A stretch of DNA of 64,000 bases from Hyposmocoma kahamanoa (Eukaryota > Arthropoda > Insecta > Lepidoptera > Cosmopterigidae). Each line of letters begins with the position of its first letter. The stretch's first letter is position 1. The notes under the pieces were generated by a model, which saw only the letters and a list, made by a program, of their open reading frames with translations, was not told where the DNA came from and did not search any database. The position numbers and the translations under genes are program-made. The stretch lies in NCBI RefSeq assembly GCF_003589595.1, contig NW_020654748.1:5073167-5137166 (forward strand), given 5' to 3'. Below are positions 13,180 to 25,335 of the stretch, in pieces.

Positions 13180-13577
13180 CGCTAAGTGTCGAGCTACATC
13201 CAGTGAGGTAATATTGGTGAGACCCACCGATCGGCGTTAACCTTTAGGAGTCGGTTGGCGCTAGCGAGGAGCCGGCGAGTGCGCAAGCGCACCGTTTTCT
13301 CATCATGGTATAAAAGTCATCCGTGCGTGCCTCCACGAACATCCCTAACGTAGTATAGCACCACGGCAACCTCAAAAAAAACCAAAAGGCGTTATTAAAC
13401 TGGTCTCGTAGATTGCTATAAACCCGCTGCGTATACTTAGGCAGTGTTGGGTCGGAAACATTTCCATTTAAAAAAAAATCATATTTAACAGATAAGCAAA
13501 TATTTTTCCGGACCTGTTTTAATATTTTTCTTTTAATTTTCCACATTTGACGTTGACGCCTGTCAAAAGTTGACATT
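13180..13577 (-). mobile_element. LINE (non-LTR) ORF2 3' tail
   Basis: A 110-codon minus frame contains PKYTQRVYSNLRDQFNNAFW then GMFVEARTDDFYTMMRKRCA. This is a pattern I associate with the C-terminal end of lepidopteran non-LTR retrotransposon ORFs. No RT motifs are present, so it is a 5'-truncated relic. Confidence 0.6.
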
Positions 13578-15296
13578 ACTGAGCGAAAACGTTAGAGTCA
13601 ACAACAAATGGTGGTGATGTGGTTGTTGGAGGTTTTTTCGCTGTTGTGAAATCATTTTAAATTTCGTTTTTCTTGATGTGGATTTTAGCTGTAGGTACAA
13701 GTTTATTTTATATTTCACGCTAAATATAACTTCACAAGATATTTCTAAAGTGGAACATAATATGAGTTCAAATTATATCTTCAATTTATCGAGCATTTTT
13801 CCGGAAAAATATCCACTATTTGATGTACTTCCCTACAGTCTAATTAGATATTACTATAATGTATATATAATATCACTTGAAATAGACTAACGACGTTAGT
13901 TTCTAGATCATGTCAACTAAATGTCATTGAGTTTAACTAGTTAACATCTTAAATATAATCGTCTTCCATTCTTCTTCTCTTGTTCTTCGCTAGTTTGAAG
14001 CGTGTCGCGTGTCGTCTCTTTTACCTAATTAATATCTTTTCGAACAGTACTTATTACTGATGCATATCATAAAAGATGTAATGGCGTCCAAACGTCGAGC
14101 AGCAAGTCAAATGATCAATTTTAAGAACAATTAAACTTAACGTCCCCATAAAGCGATACATTCACATCTCATTTCGATAAATGTAACGTAACCTACATAT
14201 TTGGCTACGTACGAGCAATTAATATATCGAGGTTTTCTTAATCAATAGCATTTGCTTTTCGTTTTCTAAGAACGATGGGCAAATTTCCATGAAACTTGGG
14301 CATAGATTCAACAGTGAAATGTGCGATTGCATCGCTACACTTGCGATGTATTGGCGATTACTTGTCATTAGATATATATATATGTTATGTGTTATTTCCT
14401 AAGACCATTAATAATAATGCTTGCTTTTTATACATATATTTAATTCTATTGGACTTCCGCCCAATTTGAATCGTCATTCTTTTTTATCTTTAAAATGTTA
14501 TACAAATAGGGTATAGTCAACCATCGTCTTGATGAATAAGGTAATTTTGAGATAGCCCGCTAATCTAAAAAGTCATCGATATAAACAGGTGAGAAAAGCC
14601 GCTTTCACAGCTTGTTTATCCATTTCGCTGTAATATTAATTTTTTTATCACCCTTTCATCGCAATCCGCCATTATCTTTTACCACCAATATTAATGCTAT
14701 ACTATCACTCGATGCATTGTTGGCACATTGCTACATAATATAAATATACCAACACGCTAGCAATAGGCGATCACAAAAAATCACAAAGTTTTTCACAAAT
14801 CCCAAATTATTACTGCATATTTATTGAAATGTAATAGCACGCTTACGTATGTTAATAGAAGATGTAAACAAAACAAAAAAATTTAGAATACGGCAAAAAG
14901 TTCCACATCTTAGCTGTACACATAATAGACGAGAATCAAAAGGTTTTGTGTGAATTGATGAAACATATAAGAGTGAAATCCCTCACCGAGTCTGATTGAG
15001 AGGTCTGAAATGGCGGGTGCAATTGAATCGTGGAATACCTGCGCACACTATTTTATATTTATCCCGTAAAACACCAAAAGGCAGGCAACTAGACGTACCA
15101 AGGCTTTGGTGGTTTACCGCAACGTGGAAGTAATTGCCAATTAGTTCTCTGAGTTCGGTGCATTGTTTAATCCGTCCTTCTGTACCTCTACCATAAGTAC
15201 CTATTATATAGTGTTGATAATCTTTAACAACTTAGTTTAATACTTGTGTAGAAAGTTTTGGTTCTTGTGGCTGGAAGGGATTGAGATAATGAACGG
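13578..15296. other. Non-coding, no recognised feature
   Basis: AT-rich. The 70-codon frame at 13678 has no recognisable motif. Confidence 0.55.
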
Positions 15297-15500
15297 GATT
15301 GAAATGGCTGGATTCGAACCAACGTCTTCCAGCAAACCGCAACAAAAAAACAGACGCTATGTCAACTAAGCCAAGGAACAAACTAGCGGACCTTACGAAT
15401 TTTTATATCTTATTCTTCTTTCTTCAGATCTTTCTTCTAGCAGATCTTTGTTTTAACGACTTTTTTGGCGTAGCGCCATCTGTGAAATCCATGAAAGCTT
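15297..15500 (-). mobile_element. tRNA-derived SINE, family S2
   Basis: The reverse complement has B box ggttcgaatcc (15310-15320) and an A-box-like stretch opposite 'tatgtcaactaagcca'. The neighbouring 'ccttacgaatttttatatct' is shared with the copy at 47560. It lacks a credible acceptor stem, so it is not a functional tRNA. Confidence 0.65.
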
Positions 15501-15663
15501 TTCTTCGATTTTAATTATTACAAACTAGTGGAGTAATTTTACAAAAATAAATTAATGTTACGGTGGTCAAACATCGTGACATTGAATAAACTGGAAAAAA
15601 AATCCTATTATTTTCATTTCTCAAGCCTGTGCGATACGAAATGGACATATAAAATTTTATTGA

Positions 15664-15875
15664 AAATAAAATTAGACGATATCACATACGTTGCTTTGAT
15701 CCCAAAGTAACTAAAGCGCTTGTGTTGTGGAAATCGGAAACAACGACAGTACCACAAACACCTAGACTCGGGACGACATAGAAAAGTTTTCTACACTGAC
15801 GGAATCCGGAACCTCACAGACGGCGACACCATGAAAACTTGTGTGCAACCACTCGACCACGGAGGTCGTCGTATT
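15664..15875 (-). mobile_element. tRNA-derived SINE, family S1
   Basis: Same body as the copy at 1374: 'cgatatcacatacgttgctt', 'agtaccacaaacacctagac' and 'ccactcgaccacggaggtc'. The B box is degenerate ('gaacctcacagac'). Confidence 0.72.
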
Positions 15876-16323
15876 GTGTTCAATAAAACACTTTGTTGGG
15901 TAAAGCACGTACAGAAAACACTTACCTAGTAGATTTACGTCTGATTTTAAAGGAGCGACAGTGCAACCATTAGATCTGCCGTCCACTAACTAAAACGCGG
16001 TTAGCCGCGTGACAAATGGTCAAATATCCATTTTAAAGAGCAAAAGATGGAGCACAAAAATCTCTTTTAAAAACAGTTAAAATAATTCTGACTCTTATCA
16101 AAAGGACTCTAATGAAATTTATGAGTCTACACCAATAATTCACACTACGCTAAATCTACATCGCCATTTGGATAGATAAAGTCATTAAAAAGTAGAACGT
16201 AGACTTTGTTTTCATAACATAGAGGTTAGACAGCTACTAGACAATACAAATATAATGCGTAGACTACAAAGAACCAAATCTTTCGAAGTTAGTGTACTTA
16301 TGTTATAATTAATAAATATATTT

Positions 16324-16585
16324 TTTAATGATACCAAGTGACGGGATGAACAAGTCGCGCACCTGGTGGCAAGTGACACGCCTGTCCATAACAGTTGCAG
16401 GGATATTCAGAGCTTTAAATCGCAAAAATGTGAGAGGCACTCCCACTGTGCCCGTCATCTTGAGACATAAGCTAACGAGTCCCATGTGCCTGTAATTTCA
16501 CCAGCACCCAAAAATTCAAAAACGGAGCGCAGTAATGATCACATTACTGCTTGGCAAAAGAAATAGGTAAAGTGGCAGCACTTCA
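16324..16585 (-). repeat. Dispersed family A copy
   Basis: Begins 'taccaagtgacgggatgaac' and runs to 'ataggtaaagtggcagcact'; the 5' tip is missing. Confidence 0.7.
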
Positions 16586-16675
16586 AATTATTATTGCCAA
16601 TATTACTAAGATTATGGAACACATGAACGAAGTTTTTTAAATTTTTATTGAATTGATATTCAATTATTTTTTGTG

Positions 16676-16735
16676 AAATTATACAAAGATCGAACACTCA
16701 GAAAAAATTCCTTCGATCCGGCCGGACGAACGAAG
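16676..16735 (-). repeat. SINE S2 end fragment
   Basis: 'acaaagatcgaacactcaga' and 'attccttcgatccggccgga' match the end of the S2 copy at 47564-47607. The tRNA-like head is missing. Confidence 0.5.
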
Positions 16736-18178
16736 TGTCAAGTTATTCATCATGGATTATAAAACATATGATTATTACCTTTTCAATCATTTTCTTAATT
16801 TTGAATTGAATTTAAAGTATATGATCTGAATTTAGCAATAAAAACGCAAAATCGATAAAACTCGAATTAGCGTCGTGTTGATTGCTTATGTCGACTTCTT
16901 ATTTGATTAAATCACAACATGATTAAATTCATTACTTAAAATTGTTGCTGCATCAATTGTGTTTGATAGCCCAGACGTTTGAATTCCAAAACTCCATTCG
17001 ACAAGAACCACATTTTTTAGGTGCACAGCTGGCCTATCGTGGACTACTTGAATTATAATATTTTAAAAAGTATAAAATTCTAAAACCAGAATCAAGCAAG
17101 CGCTTTGGTATTCTATTAAATTGGATCTTGAGCCATGATACGCTCTTAGCTCCTTGAAATATGCAAATGGCATTCAATGATTTGAAAGGGCACTGCCGCA
17201 ATACGTGACGTTGTCGGTTAAGGAAAATTAATTATTCTTCACAATAAAAACATATTTTCTTCCTGTCCTTAAATCTAGACGCAAGTATATTTTTATGTGT
17301 TTCTACGCGGAATATCGTAGATAAATAAATAAATACTTCAAACTAACAACTCGCCTGAGTACCCAATTTTCAAAGGCCTTTGAAAGGAGGAATTACCTAT
17401 TGGCCCTTTAACTGAAAGAAGGATTTTCTTGGATTAGCCAATCTCGAGCCAATTGACGATGTCAGTAACGCTACTTAAGTCGGATCCAATTGTCGGTGAG
17501 AGTTATAGAATTATCCTACAGTAGGTAGTGCTTTCGGATTATGAACTTGCAGGCTTCAGCAGATATTTTCTTAAATCGAAAGTTACTTCTTACAACGCAT
17601 ATAGTCTATCTAGTATCTTATGATATAATTTGTGTATAGTATACATATATACATATAATGTACCTACTGACCTTTCTTCCTATATGAGAGAAGTACATTG
17701 AGCTATCTACGTTACGGTGTGCGGTATGAATTTTTCATCAACAAAAATCGGCCAGTTTGTCGATCGTCTGTAATCTACCTAAAGCGCAACATCCAACGAG
17801 AACGAAGCGATAATACCGAAACCCAAAACATAGCAACGAACTGTTTCTTTATCTTTTCGCTTACACTCTGCAGGATACAGTGCTAAACATTAAAACCACA
17901 AGCAACTACGTGTCTAAAACAGAAAGCGAAATTTGACTTATACTCAATTATTGCATGATAATGAATGGCGTTTCAGTATCTCGAAATATTTATGGTTAAA
18001 GTCAGTATTAGGGAGACGCTCTATCCCTTTTTAGTTAAACGGTCTCTTGTGCATAGCTTATATGATGCCTTTAAGGGGTGACGTCACTAAAAGCTATTAA
18101 TTACTGTGTGTTCGTTCTGTTTTCACATTTGAAAATATTTTCTAGTTATTCCTCAAATATCGCAGTTAGTAGGAATAG

Positions 18179-18455
18179 AGCTCGTTGTGAAAGAGTTCAC
18201 TCAGGGGAAGTACTGCCGCCTTAGCTATTTCTGCTGCCAAGCAGTAACGTGAGCAATTACTGCGTTCCGGTTTTAAGGGGTGCAGGTGAAATTACAAGCA
18301 CATGCGACTTGTCACGTGTACGAACGCAGTGGCAGTGGCACCTCAGATCTTTGCGATTCACAGCTGAGTGACACTGCAACTGTAATGAACAGGCGTGTCG
18401 CTTACCACCAGGCCCGCGACATTTTCGTCCCGTTACTTGGCATATTTAAAAAAAA
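18179..18455 (+). repeat. Dispersed family A copy
   Basis: Full-length copy from 'agctcgttgtgaaagagttc' to 'cccgttacttggcatattta' plus an A-rich tail. Confidence 0.72.
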
Positions 18456-18494
18456 ATCGCTTATCATTCCAGCTGCTTTGAGTCTAGAGATGAC

Positions 18495-18545
18495 AAATCT
18501 CCACGACGCGTGTCGACGCGCGAGTGTGAGTTGAGCCTTTGGCTT
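18495..18545. repeat. Terminal fragment of the 25.3 kb element family
   Basis: 'gacgcgcgagtgtgagttga' followed by 'gccttt' matches the right terminus at 26000-26026. Confidence 0.5.
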
Positions 18546-19267
18546 TTTGCACGAAAGCTTCCCCCTTTGACAAGAAAAAAATTCAAAGCCCACCACCACA
18601 AAAAATAATTAAAAACACGTACTTTCTATATTAACACAAAAAATCACAAGGAAATATATATATATACATTTCAGGTTTTACAGTATCAACCAGATTGCTA
18701 CTGAGGCTTCTACCGATCGCCTAGGACTCTTCAGCGCCCACAGAGGGGCGGTAGGGACCACTTTGGGAAACTATATCTTAGCATATAGGGCGTAATATAA
18801 TAAACACCAAACGTGTTGGCTATATGGCGTGATACGGAATTAAAAATCAATCAAATCTGTCTTCTAGTGACGTCAGCTCGGTGGATGAAGCACATAAAGA
18901 GATATGAAAGCCTGTGACCTCGTTTTTGGGCAATCTCTGTGATATCTCCCCACTTAACCGCAGGCCCTCAAGTGTCAGCTCCCACTACGTCAAAAGTTAG
19001 ATATACTTAACAGATATTGATAAAAGTTTTGCCGTTATGTTTTATTGGCACAGTAGTGACATTAGAGACCACTTGGCTAGGGTGTAGGTACTTATTTGAT
19101 AAGGAATCACATAGGGCTAATGGCATTTTTAGATAAAAAGATTGTTTTAATCCAAGTTTGGAAGTATGTTTACACGGCGGCGTTAAGTAAAGGAATTAGT
19201 ATACTGTATTTATGTGTGTATTCACGTTAGTTATTATATATTAAATATTTTTTTAAAGTGTCGGTAT

Positions 19268-19575
19268 TTTAACCGACTTCAAAAAAGGAGGAGGTTCTCA
19301 ATTCGACAGTATTTTTTTTTGTATATATGTTACGCGATAACTCCGACATTAGTAAACCGATTGTGATGGTTCTTTTTTTATTGTAAAGAGGTACCCTCTT
19401 TACAATTTAAAAAAGTCAGTAGAGGTTCCATTTCAATTTAAAGAAAATATTCTACATGTAAGGGTGGCAAAGTAGGGGATGAATCCGGTTTCGCGCACTT
19501 TCCGGTAACCGATTTCAATAAAACTTGGCAAATAGGTGTAATTCCACGAACTTTTGAGGTCGGTTTTTTTGAACT
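19268..19575 (+). repeat. Dispersed family B copy (reference copy)
   Basis: It starts 'ttttaaccgacttcaaaaaa' and ends 'ttttgaggtcggttttttt', so the termini form an imperfect inverted repeat of about 15 bp (AACCGACYTCAAAA). This suggests a MITE-like non-autonomous element. It contains a private palindrome, attgtaaagag/ctctttacaat, around 19381-19407. Confidence 0.68.
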
Positions 19576-20079
19576 CTTTACTGAGATTACTCTTTTTGTT
19601 TTATTCATTTGTTAAGTTTATTATTTTTCTCCCTCCTTCTCTCTTGCACAGTGTTGCCCGCTTTTGACCTTTGTTCTCACTGCCTTGGATTGGCTGAGAG
19701 AGATCTATTATAGAGTTATGTCCACTTTTGCTCATTTTTCCTGTAATAAATTTTTTTGTTGTATTTTGTGCAATAAAGAATATATATATATATATATAAA
19801 AGAACGAACCTAAGGATCGTGGCATGAGGCATTTTGCCCAGGATTGCCATGACTTGGGCTAAATTTTATTATCTTTCGGTAGGAGCCGCCAGCATTCTGT
19901 TCGCCGGGGGCTTTAACGAGATAAACTGAAAGCTTCTGAGCGAGAAGTTTTAGCTTTGGCCCCAGGGATACAGAGTTTAAAACCGCAAAAGGGCCTAGCT
20001 GAAGTTAACGTACCTGAGCCTTTTACAGTTCTCTATTGCTCCAGGGACGAAACCCATGGACCAACATTTACCTTTTTTT

Positions 20080-20352
20080 TATAAAATCAAGTGACGGGAT
20101 GAACAGGTCGTGTGCCCGATGGTAAGTTACACGTCGGTCCATATGTCTCATGTCAGTGCCTCTCTGAGGTTTAAATCGCAAAGATCTGATTGACACTGCG
20201 TCTGTCACCTTGAAACATAAGTTGACAAGTCCCATGTGCCCGTAATTTCACCAGCATCCTTACCCTTCAAAACCGGAACACAGTAATGCTAGGCGGCAGA
20301 AATAGGTAAGGTGGCAGTACTTCCCGGGACGAACTCTTTCACAAGGAGCTTT
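20080..20352 (-). repeat. Dispersed family A copy
   Basis: 'aagtgacgggatgaacaggt' to 'aactctttcacaaggagct'. Confidence 0.72.
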
Positions 20353-20514
20353 GTTTGAGCAAGAACATTCGTTGTTTATCGCGCCAGATACGATTCAGCT
20401 TTTTCTTTAACAATCTGTCTAATGAATTAGACGTTATATAGATTTCGAGGCTTTCATGGTTATTCACTAAACGATTATCACTAATTTCAGGCATCTTACC
20501 ACGGTATGACTTCT

Positions 20515-20575
20515 ATTTATTTTCCCGATGTTTCGGAACGGTTACACGCTCCATGGTCACAGTTTGGCTGAACAG
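20515..20575 (-). repeat. Penelope-like terminal fragment
   Basis: The motif 'gatgtttcggaacggttaca' followed by 'ctccatggtcaca' resembles the 'gtttcgggccctttacaggt...ccatggtcacg' core of the other Penelope ends. It is about 600 bp 3' of the GIY-YIG fragment on the same strand. Confidence 0.5.
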
Positions 20576-20702
20576 CGGCAGATGACAGCTTTAAGAGCAG
20601 ACATATCTATCTACCTTTTGCGCTGTCGACGACTACTACCTTCATCGCGATTTGTTGTGGCGTTACCATTGTCACACATTTTTATCCCACAAACCACACT
20701 CA

Positions 20703-20877
20703 GGGTCGTATTCCAGAACTCTACTCAATGCTCAAGTCAGGATTTGAGCAGACTTGAGTATGATTTCAAGCACTGGAAATACGACTCTAATGGCAAGGAC
20801 TTGAGTATGATTTCTAGTGCTTTGAATCATACTCAAGTCCTGACTTGAGCATTGAGTAGAGTTCTAGAATACGACTC
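20703..20877. repeat. Foldback element, copy 1
   Basis: Long inverted arms run from GGGTCGTATTCCAGAACTC at the left to GAGTTCTAGAATACGACTC at the right. Repeated ACTTGAGTATGATT motifs lie inside, so nearly all of its 175 bp can pair. TCA lies on both sides. It sits inside the tail of a Penelope fragment. Confidence 0.75.
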
Positions 20878-21159
20878 TCACTGTATCCACACGCGAAACT
20901 GAACTCGAGGTGTTTTTGTGTTTATTACTGCACGCACTAAGGACCGGATTCCATGCACTGGACAGTTTAAAACCATCGTCACGGTTAAATGTTTTGTACT
21001 TCGTGATTTCGATGACTTCTCGTACCAACCGTGGTATGTAGTGACATTCTGTCGACAGTACCTGGGGGCTATGAAACTCGATCCACAGGTCAGTGTCAGT
21101 CTGTGCGAGATGTTGTGCTACAGCTGACTTCTGTGCAACATTGTTTTTTACTGCTCGGA

Positions 21160-21430
21160 TGTGTTACTTCATACAGTCGACAATTGTCAGTTTAGTCTGA
21201 CCGATATACGAGCTCCCACAACTACAGGTCACTTTATAGACTATTGTAAAGGAAGGTGGTATTTTGGTGAACGTAACATGTTTCCTTTTTTTGGTTAACG
21301 GGGTGAAAACAGTTTTTATGGAAAACTTCCTTAACAACCTGCCCATTTTATCTGTCACTCCTTGTACTTAGGGCAGAAAAACTGGTAGTCTCTGTACGTC
21401 AATTTGCTTTTTCCTTCTGTATATTGGTTT
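21160..21430 (-). mobile_element. Penelope-like element, GIY-YIG endonuclease fragment
   Basis: On the minus strand, a 64-residue frame starts MTDKMGRLLRKFSIKTVF. It leads into VYKVTCSCGSSYIGQTKLTI, the GIY-YIG-type endonuclease start of Penelope-like elements (here VYK...YIG) preceded by the usual CxC. Only the C-terminal part survives. The RT is missing, consistent with 5' truncation near 21430. A related terminal sequence lies at 20515-20575. Confidence 0.8.
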
Positions 21431-22199
21431 ACATGTTTTTATTTCAATTCAATTCAATTCTTTATTGCATTTACCATAATGTTACAAGGATGACAATGGC
21501 TTAAAGCTAAGGTAACAGCGCATAATATTTCGTATCCATTCTGTCGCAAAACTGTCTTAACGTGCTCCTGTTCCTGTGGCAGGTGGGGTACATCACAAAG
21601 GTCATATGCTCTATTGGTTAATGACCTGACGACCGAATGTAGGTGTTTTTGAAATAAAAAAGGCCGCTATTCTACAGAATTCTATATTATATTCTATAGA
21701 AAGCCATCGATATTTTACTAAAAGTTAGTTTTAAAACAATTTGAGTTTTTCTATAATTTTATATTTACCGCGATAGTCGTTTTAATAAACAGAATAACTT
21801 TTAAAAATCAATTGAAAAATTTGTGCATACTACTACCACTTAGGTGAGTGGTATATCCCGACAATGTATGTTTTAATGTATAAATTGCATATGACGAAAT
21901 AATTAGGTACATACGTATTACAAGTCTGCCGGAATCTTTTATTTCAAAACTTGTAAAACAGGAAATATTCATATGGCAATCTCAATTTCTCAACTCTCCG
22001 TACTGAACAATTTTTATACTTTATAATTATGCAAATAATAATGTTCATTTTAAAAGCAAGCTCAAAGGGCACAACCGACTTCAATATTCAGATTGTTTAC
22101 TATAATTATAATATATGTATATACATACACTAATAACAAAGAATTTTACTTTGTAATGTACGGAACTGTGCCCTTATTATGTAGTTCAATTACAATATT

Positions 22200-22494
22200 T
22201 TTTTATAATATCAAGTGACAGGACGAACAAGTCATGCGCCTGATGATAAGCTACACGCCTGTCCATAACAGTTGCAGTGCCACTCAAATCTTTAAATCGC
22301 AAAGACATGAGAAGCACTGCCACTGCGCCCGTCACCCTGAGACATAAGTTGATAAGTTCCATGTGCCTGTAATTTGACCATCACCCTTACCCTTCAAAAC
22401 TGTTACTGCGTTCCGGTTGGTGCTGACATTACTGCTTGGCGGCAGAAATAGATAAGGTGGCAGTACTACCCTGGACGAACTCTTTCCCAAGGAG
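22200..22494 (-). repeat. Dispersed family A copy
   Basis: 'caagtgacaggacgaacaag' to 'aactctttcccaaggagct'. Confidence 0.72.
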
Positions 22495-22636
22495 CTCTAC
22501 TGCTAATAACATTTACTACAATAATTATAATAACACAATTAGGTACACCTTAATACAATTGTGCCCTATAGTTGTAGTTATGAGTCAAGTATTAAAAGTC
22601 ACTTTTAAATTAGTTCTGGCCTTTATATGCAGTTTT

Positions 22637-22638
22637 TA

Positions 22639-22674
<36 letters not shown>

Positions 22675-22675
22675 A
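22637..22675. repeat. (TA)n plus poly-T tract
   Basis: About seven TA units followed by a T run of about 20. Confidence 0.9.
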
Positions 22676-22767
22676 ACTAACTTAAAAGAAAAAATTAAGG
22701 GATTACTAAATATGCTGATTAAAATACAATGTAAGTTTCGGTATAAAACATGTGGTATATATATCGA

Positions 22768-22963
22768 GTTCTTAGGTTTTCGCGATAGTTACACATAGGA
22801 AATGAAACTATTTTTCCGGATTTAAATCGCGTATATTTGTTTTTTCAAACAAACCGACGTTTCGGGCGCTTTACAGGTCCCATGGTCACGGTGGACCAGG
22901 TTTGTTTGAAAAAATAAATATACGCGATTTAAATCCGGAAAAATAGTTTCATTTCCTATGTGG
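22768..22963. repeat. Penelope terminal foldback (64-bp arms)
   Basis: The left arm 22792-22855 and right arm 22899-22962 are reverse complements with one mismatch seen by eye. They are separated by 43 bp holding 'ttcgggcgctttacaggtcc' and 'catggtcacgg'. The unit is flanked by near-identical 12-mers, tgtggtatatat (22751) and tgtggtatgtat (22959), possibly a target duplication. It matches the terminal region at 47990-48170, so it is probably a paired Penelope end without its coding body. Confidence 0.7.
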
Positions 22964-23315
22964 TATGTATTTATAATATAAATAAACTACTTAATATCAA
23001 ATATGTATTTTGACCATTCTTTTTATCAGAATAATCTAAAAAATATTTACACACATTTGTCGACGAATTTAAAATTTGTTGCTCGTGCCTTATTTCTTTC
23101 CTCTGAAGGCAGAATAATTCTTTATAATATAACAAATATGATATTTTTCATGTGCATAATGTTAAAAATCACCACTACCTACCAAGACCATTTATTCCAA
23201 TCACGGCACGTGTTGCTACAACAAATTTCAATTTACCTGTTTGTTATTTTCGCATCATCATAATGTATATTACAATTACTACATTTTTCGTTAAATCTAT
23301 CATCTTCTTTTCCAG

Positions 23316-23538
23316 AGCAACCTGCCCATCATCTCTCTTCCATACATGGGAAACTTTACTCCAAGAGGTTGAAGCTGATGTAGTCGGCTACAGCAATGCG
23401 TCAGCAGCTCTGGAGAGGAATGTGGCTACACCACTCATAGACAGAACCTTCCATTTGAAAGTGCAGGCTCGAAAAGTTTTCGCTCATCGAGAAGGATGCG
23501 AGCTTATACTGGCAAAGGCTGATGATCAGCTTTTAAAG
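23316..23538 (+). CDS. FES/FER-like tyrosine kinase, internal F-BAR exon (first in window)
   Basis: About 74 codons, open throughout, between a pyrimidine-rich acceptor ending in AG at 23314-23315 and a GTAAGA donor at 23539. An alternative AG at 23316-23317 would shorten the exon by two bases. The product contains WETLLQEVEAD, then PLIDRTFHLKVQARKVFAHRE. It resembles the middle helices of the F-BAR domain of FES/FER kinases, where a Trp-containing helix is followed by a Lys/Arg-rich segment. F-BAR domains dimerise and bind curved membranes. In FES/FER they sit ahead of an SH2 and a tyrosine kinase domain in the cytoplasm. Codon use is less AT-rich than the flanks. The incoming phase is not 0, so a preceding exon is needed, but I found none upstream. 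Another F-BAR protein (for example a RhoGAP) is possible but fits the helix motifs less well. Confidence 0.62.
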
Positions 23539-24820
23539 GTAAGAAAACCATTCATCCTTTCTTCTGTATGTACAATTTACATAATATACATTTCGCCGCT
23601 TTTAGATTGCCTTTCCACGAGAGGTATGCGACATAGAGAGTCGATGTGCGAGGAAAAAATCCACCAATAGGATTACTTCATTTTCCTAGCCTCACTTAGC
23701 GTAGCTCCGGTGGAAAATGCGATAGATGTGGGCGAGGAATGTGTGCAAAACGGTGCAGGAAACTAGAGCTACTGCAACTATGCACTAACTGACACTCACC
23801 ATGGTGGGGTGGTTACCCGTACCCTGCCCTCGCATAGCTGAAAAGAGTCCGTAACGCTTCTTCGAACCGCGCCCCTGCACATCCTCTCACCACCTAGCTA
23901 CCTCGCACAGCTTTGGTGGAAAACGTCACAACGTTTCAAAGCGCCACTACTCTAATGGAAAGGCAGCCATAGAATAGTGGCCTAAATTAATTTTTTTAAA
24001 TGACCATGAGTGACATTATCTCATTATTTAATTTATTACTCTTGAAGTACTAAAGATAATAAATAATAAATAACCAAGTATAATTAATAAGGCACACGCT
24101 CATAGCCCCGCACTAGGCCAACCCTGTATCATGCCGTGGACACACACATAGACAATCACAAATTAAACCCAAACTCACGAGAGAAATAAATGTAGGCCAT
24201 AGAAATATTTCTCCCGGCCCGGAAATCCAACCCGCAACTTCAGCGTGACAGACCAGCATGGTAACCATTTGGCTACGCAGGCAGTTAAGAGGCAGTAATG
24301 GTCTGGTCAGGCCTGAAAAATAATGGTAACATTCAACTTTATAGCCTCAAACATTGTTTCTAATTGTTTTAATGTGTAACAATTTACAAATATAATTTAC
24401 AAAAACCGGTCGTTATAAGGTTACATTTCTACTAAACTTTTTTGTTTTTATTTGACCTAACAACAATTAAGTCATTTTCACCAACAAAACAAGATGTTAT
24501 GGCCTTATCAAGATTAAACCGTTTTAATTATAAAAGACAGACAACTATCGCGTTTGTAAAAATTTAATCATCAATAAATCATTTTCGAAACGAAAGCGGG
24601 TCAATTGCTAATCCGTCACTTTTTCACGAAGAGCGGTGGCATGTTGTCTTTGCAGATCCAGATTCAATACTAAATGCGACGTTTACATACCAACGCGGGA
24701 GTGGAATCCCAAACTTAATATAAAAGTGACCCTTATAGTGCGACTGTGCCATTGGAGCTTTAATGAGTCAGTTCCAGATTAACAACCTCATGATTGAATG
24801 ATGATAATAGTAGCAGTAGT
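23539..24820 (+). other. Start of kinase intron 1
   Basis: 23640-23990 is GC-richer and carries two 'ggtggaaaa' motifs with an unrecognised repeat look. The rest is AT-rich apart from the SINE. Confidence 0.45.
24090..24297 (-). mobile_element. tRNA-derived SINE, family S3
   Basis: The reverse complement contains 'gcgtagccaaatggttacca' (A box) and 'gcgggttggatttcc' (B box) about 30 bp later, with a body holding 'tttatttctctcgtgag'. It is distinct from S1 and S2. No acceptor-stem pairing is visible. Confidence 0.65.
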
Positions 24821-25104
24821 GCTCCTTGTAAATGAATTCATCCAGGGTACTGGATACTTACCTACTTCTGCCGCCAAGCAGTAATGTCAGCATTACTATG
24901 TTCCGATTTTGAAGGGTGCTAGTGAAATTACTGGCACATGGGACTTGTCAACTTACGTCTCAGGGTGACGGGAGCAGTAGCAATGCTTCTCGTGTCTTTG
25001 CGATTTAAACATCTTAGTGGGACTGCAACTGTTATGGACAGGCGTGTACCTTGCCATCAGGTGCACGACTTGTTCGTCCTGTCACTTGATATTATCAAAA
25101 AAAT
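24821..25104 (+). repeat. Dispersed family A copy
   Basis: 'gctccttgtaaatgaattca' to 'cacttgatattatcaaaaaa'. Confidence 0.72.
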
Positions 25105-25335
25105 TAAGTTGTTTTACGGTATAAGCTCAGTTTTTATTTATTTTTTATTTAGGTCCATTTCATTCTAAAGGTGTGAGCTGTATTAAGAATGAACAAAATT
25201 TATTAGCAGTAAGACACCGAGATTTTCATTGGTTAAGATAATTAATCACATTACTTCATTATACAAACGATTCTTCGACTACCTACACATGCCAGATACG
25301 CTTCAGCTTTTTTACACCATCTTCTTCATGAATTA

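Larger units (their letters stand above)
16736..19267. other. Non-coding apart from repeats listed separately
   Basis: Nothing recognisable outside the family A copy and the short terminal fragment at 18495. Confidence 0.55.
19576..23315. other. Repeat-rich, no host exon seen
   Basis: Between the listed elements no splice-bounded frame resembling the missing first F-BAR exons was found. Confidence 0.5.

Noticed and set aside
15297..15380. tRNA gene on the minus strand
   Set aside because: B box is good, but the A box and acceptor stem do not form a cloverleaf; related copy at 47.6 kb.
22436..22798. 120-codon + frame
   Set aside because: Runs through a family A copy, a TA/poly-T tract and a Penelope end; a chance frame.
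1..23315. Upstream F-BAR exons of the kinase gene
   Set aside because: I looked for a splice-bounded frame resembling the first F-BAR helices and found none I could support.
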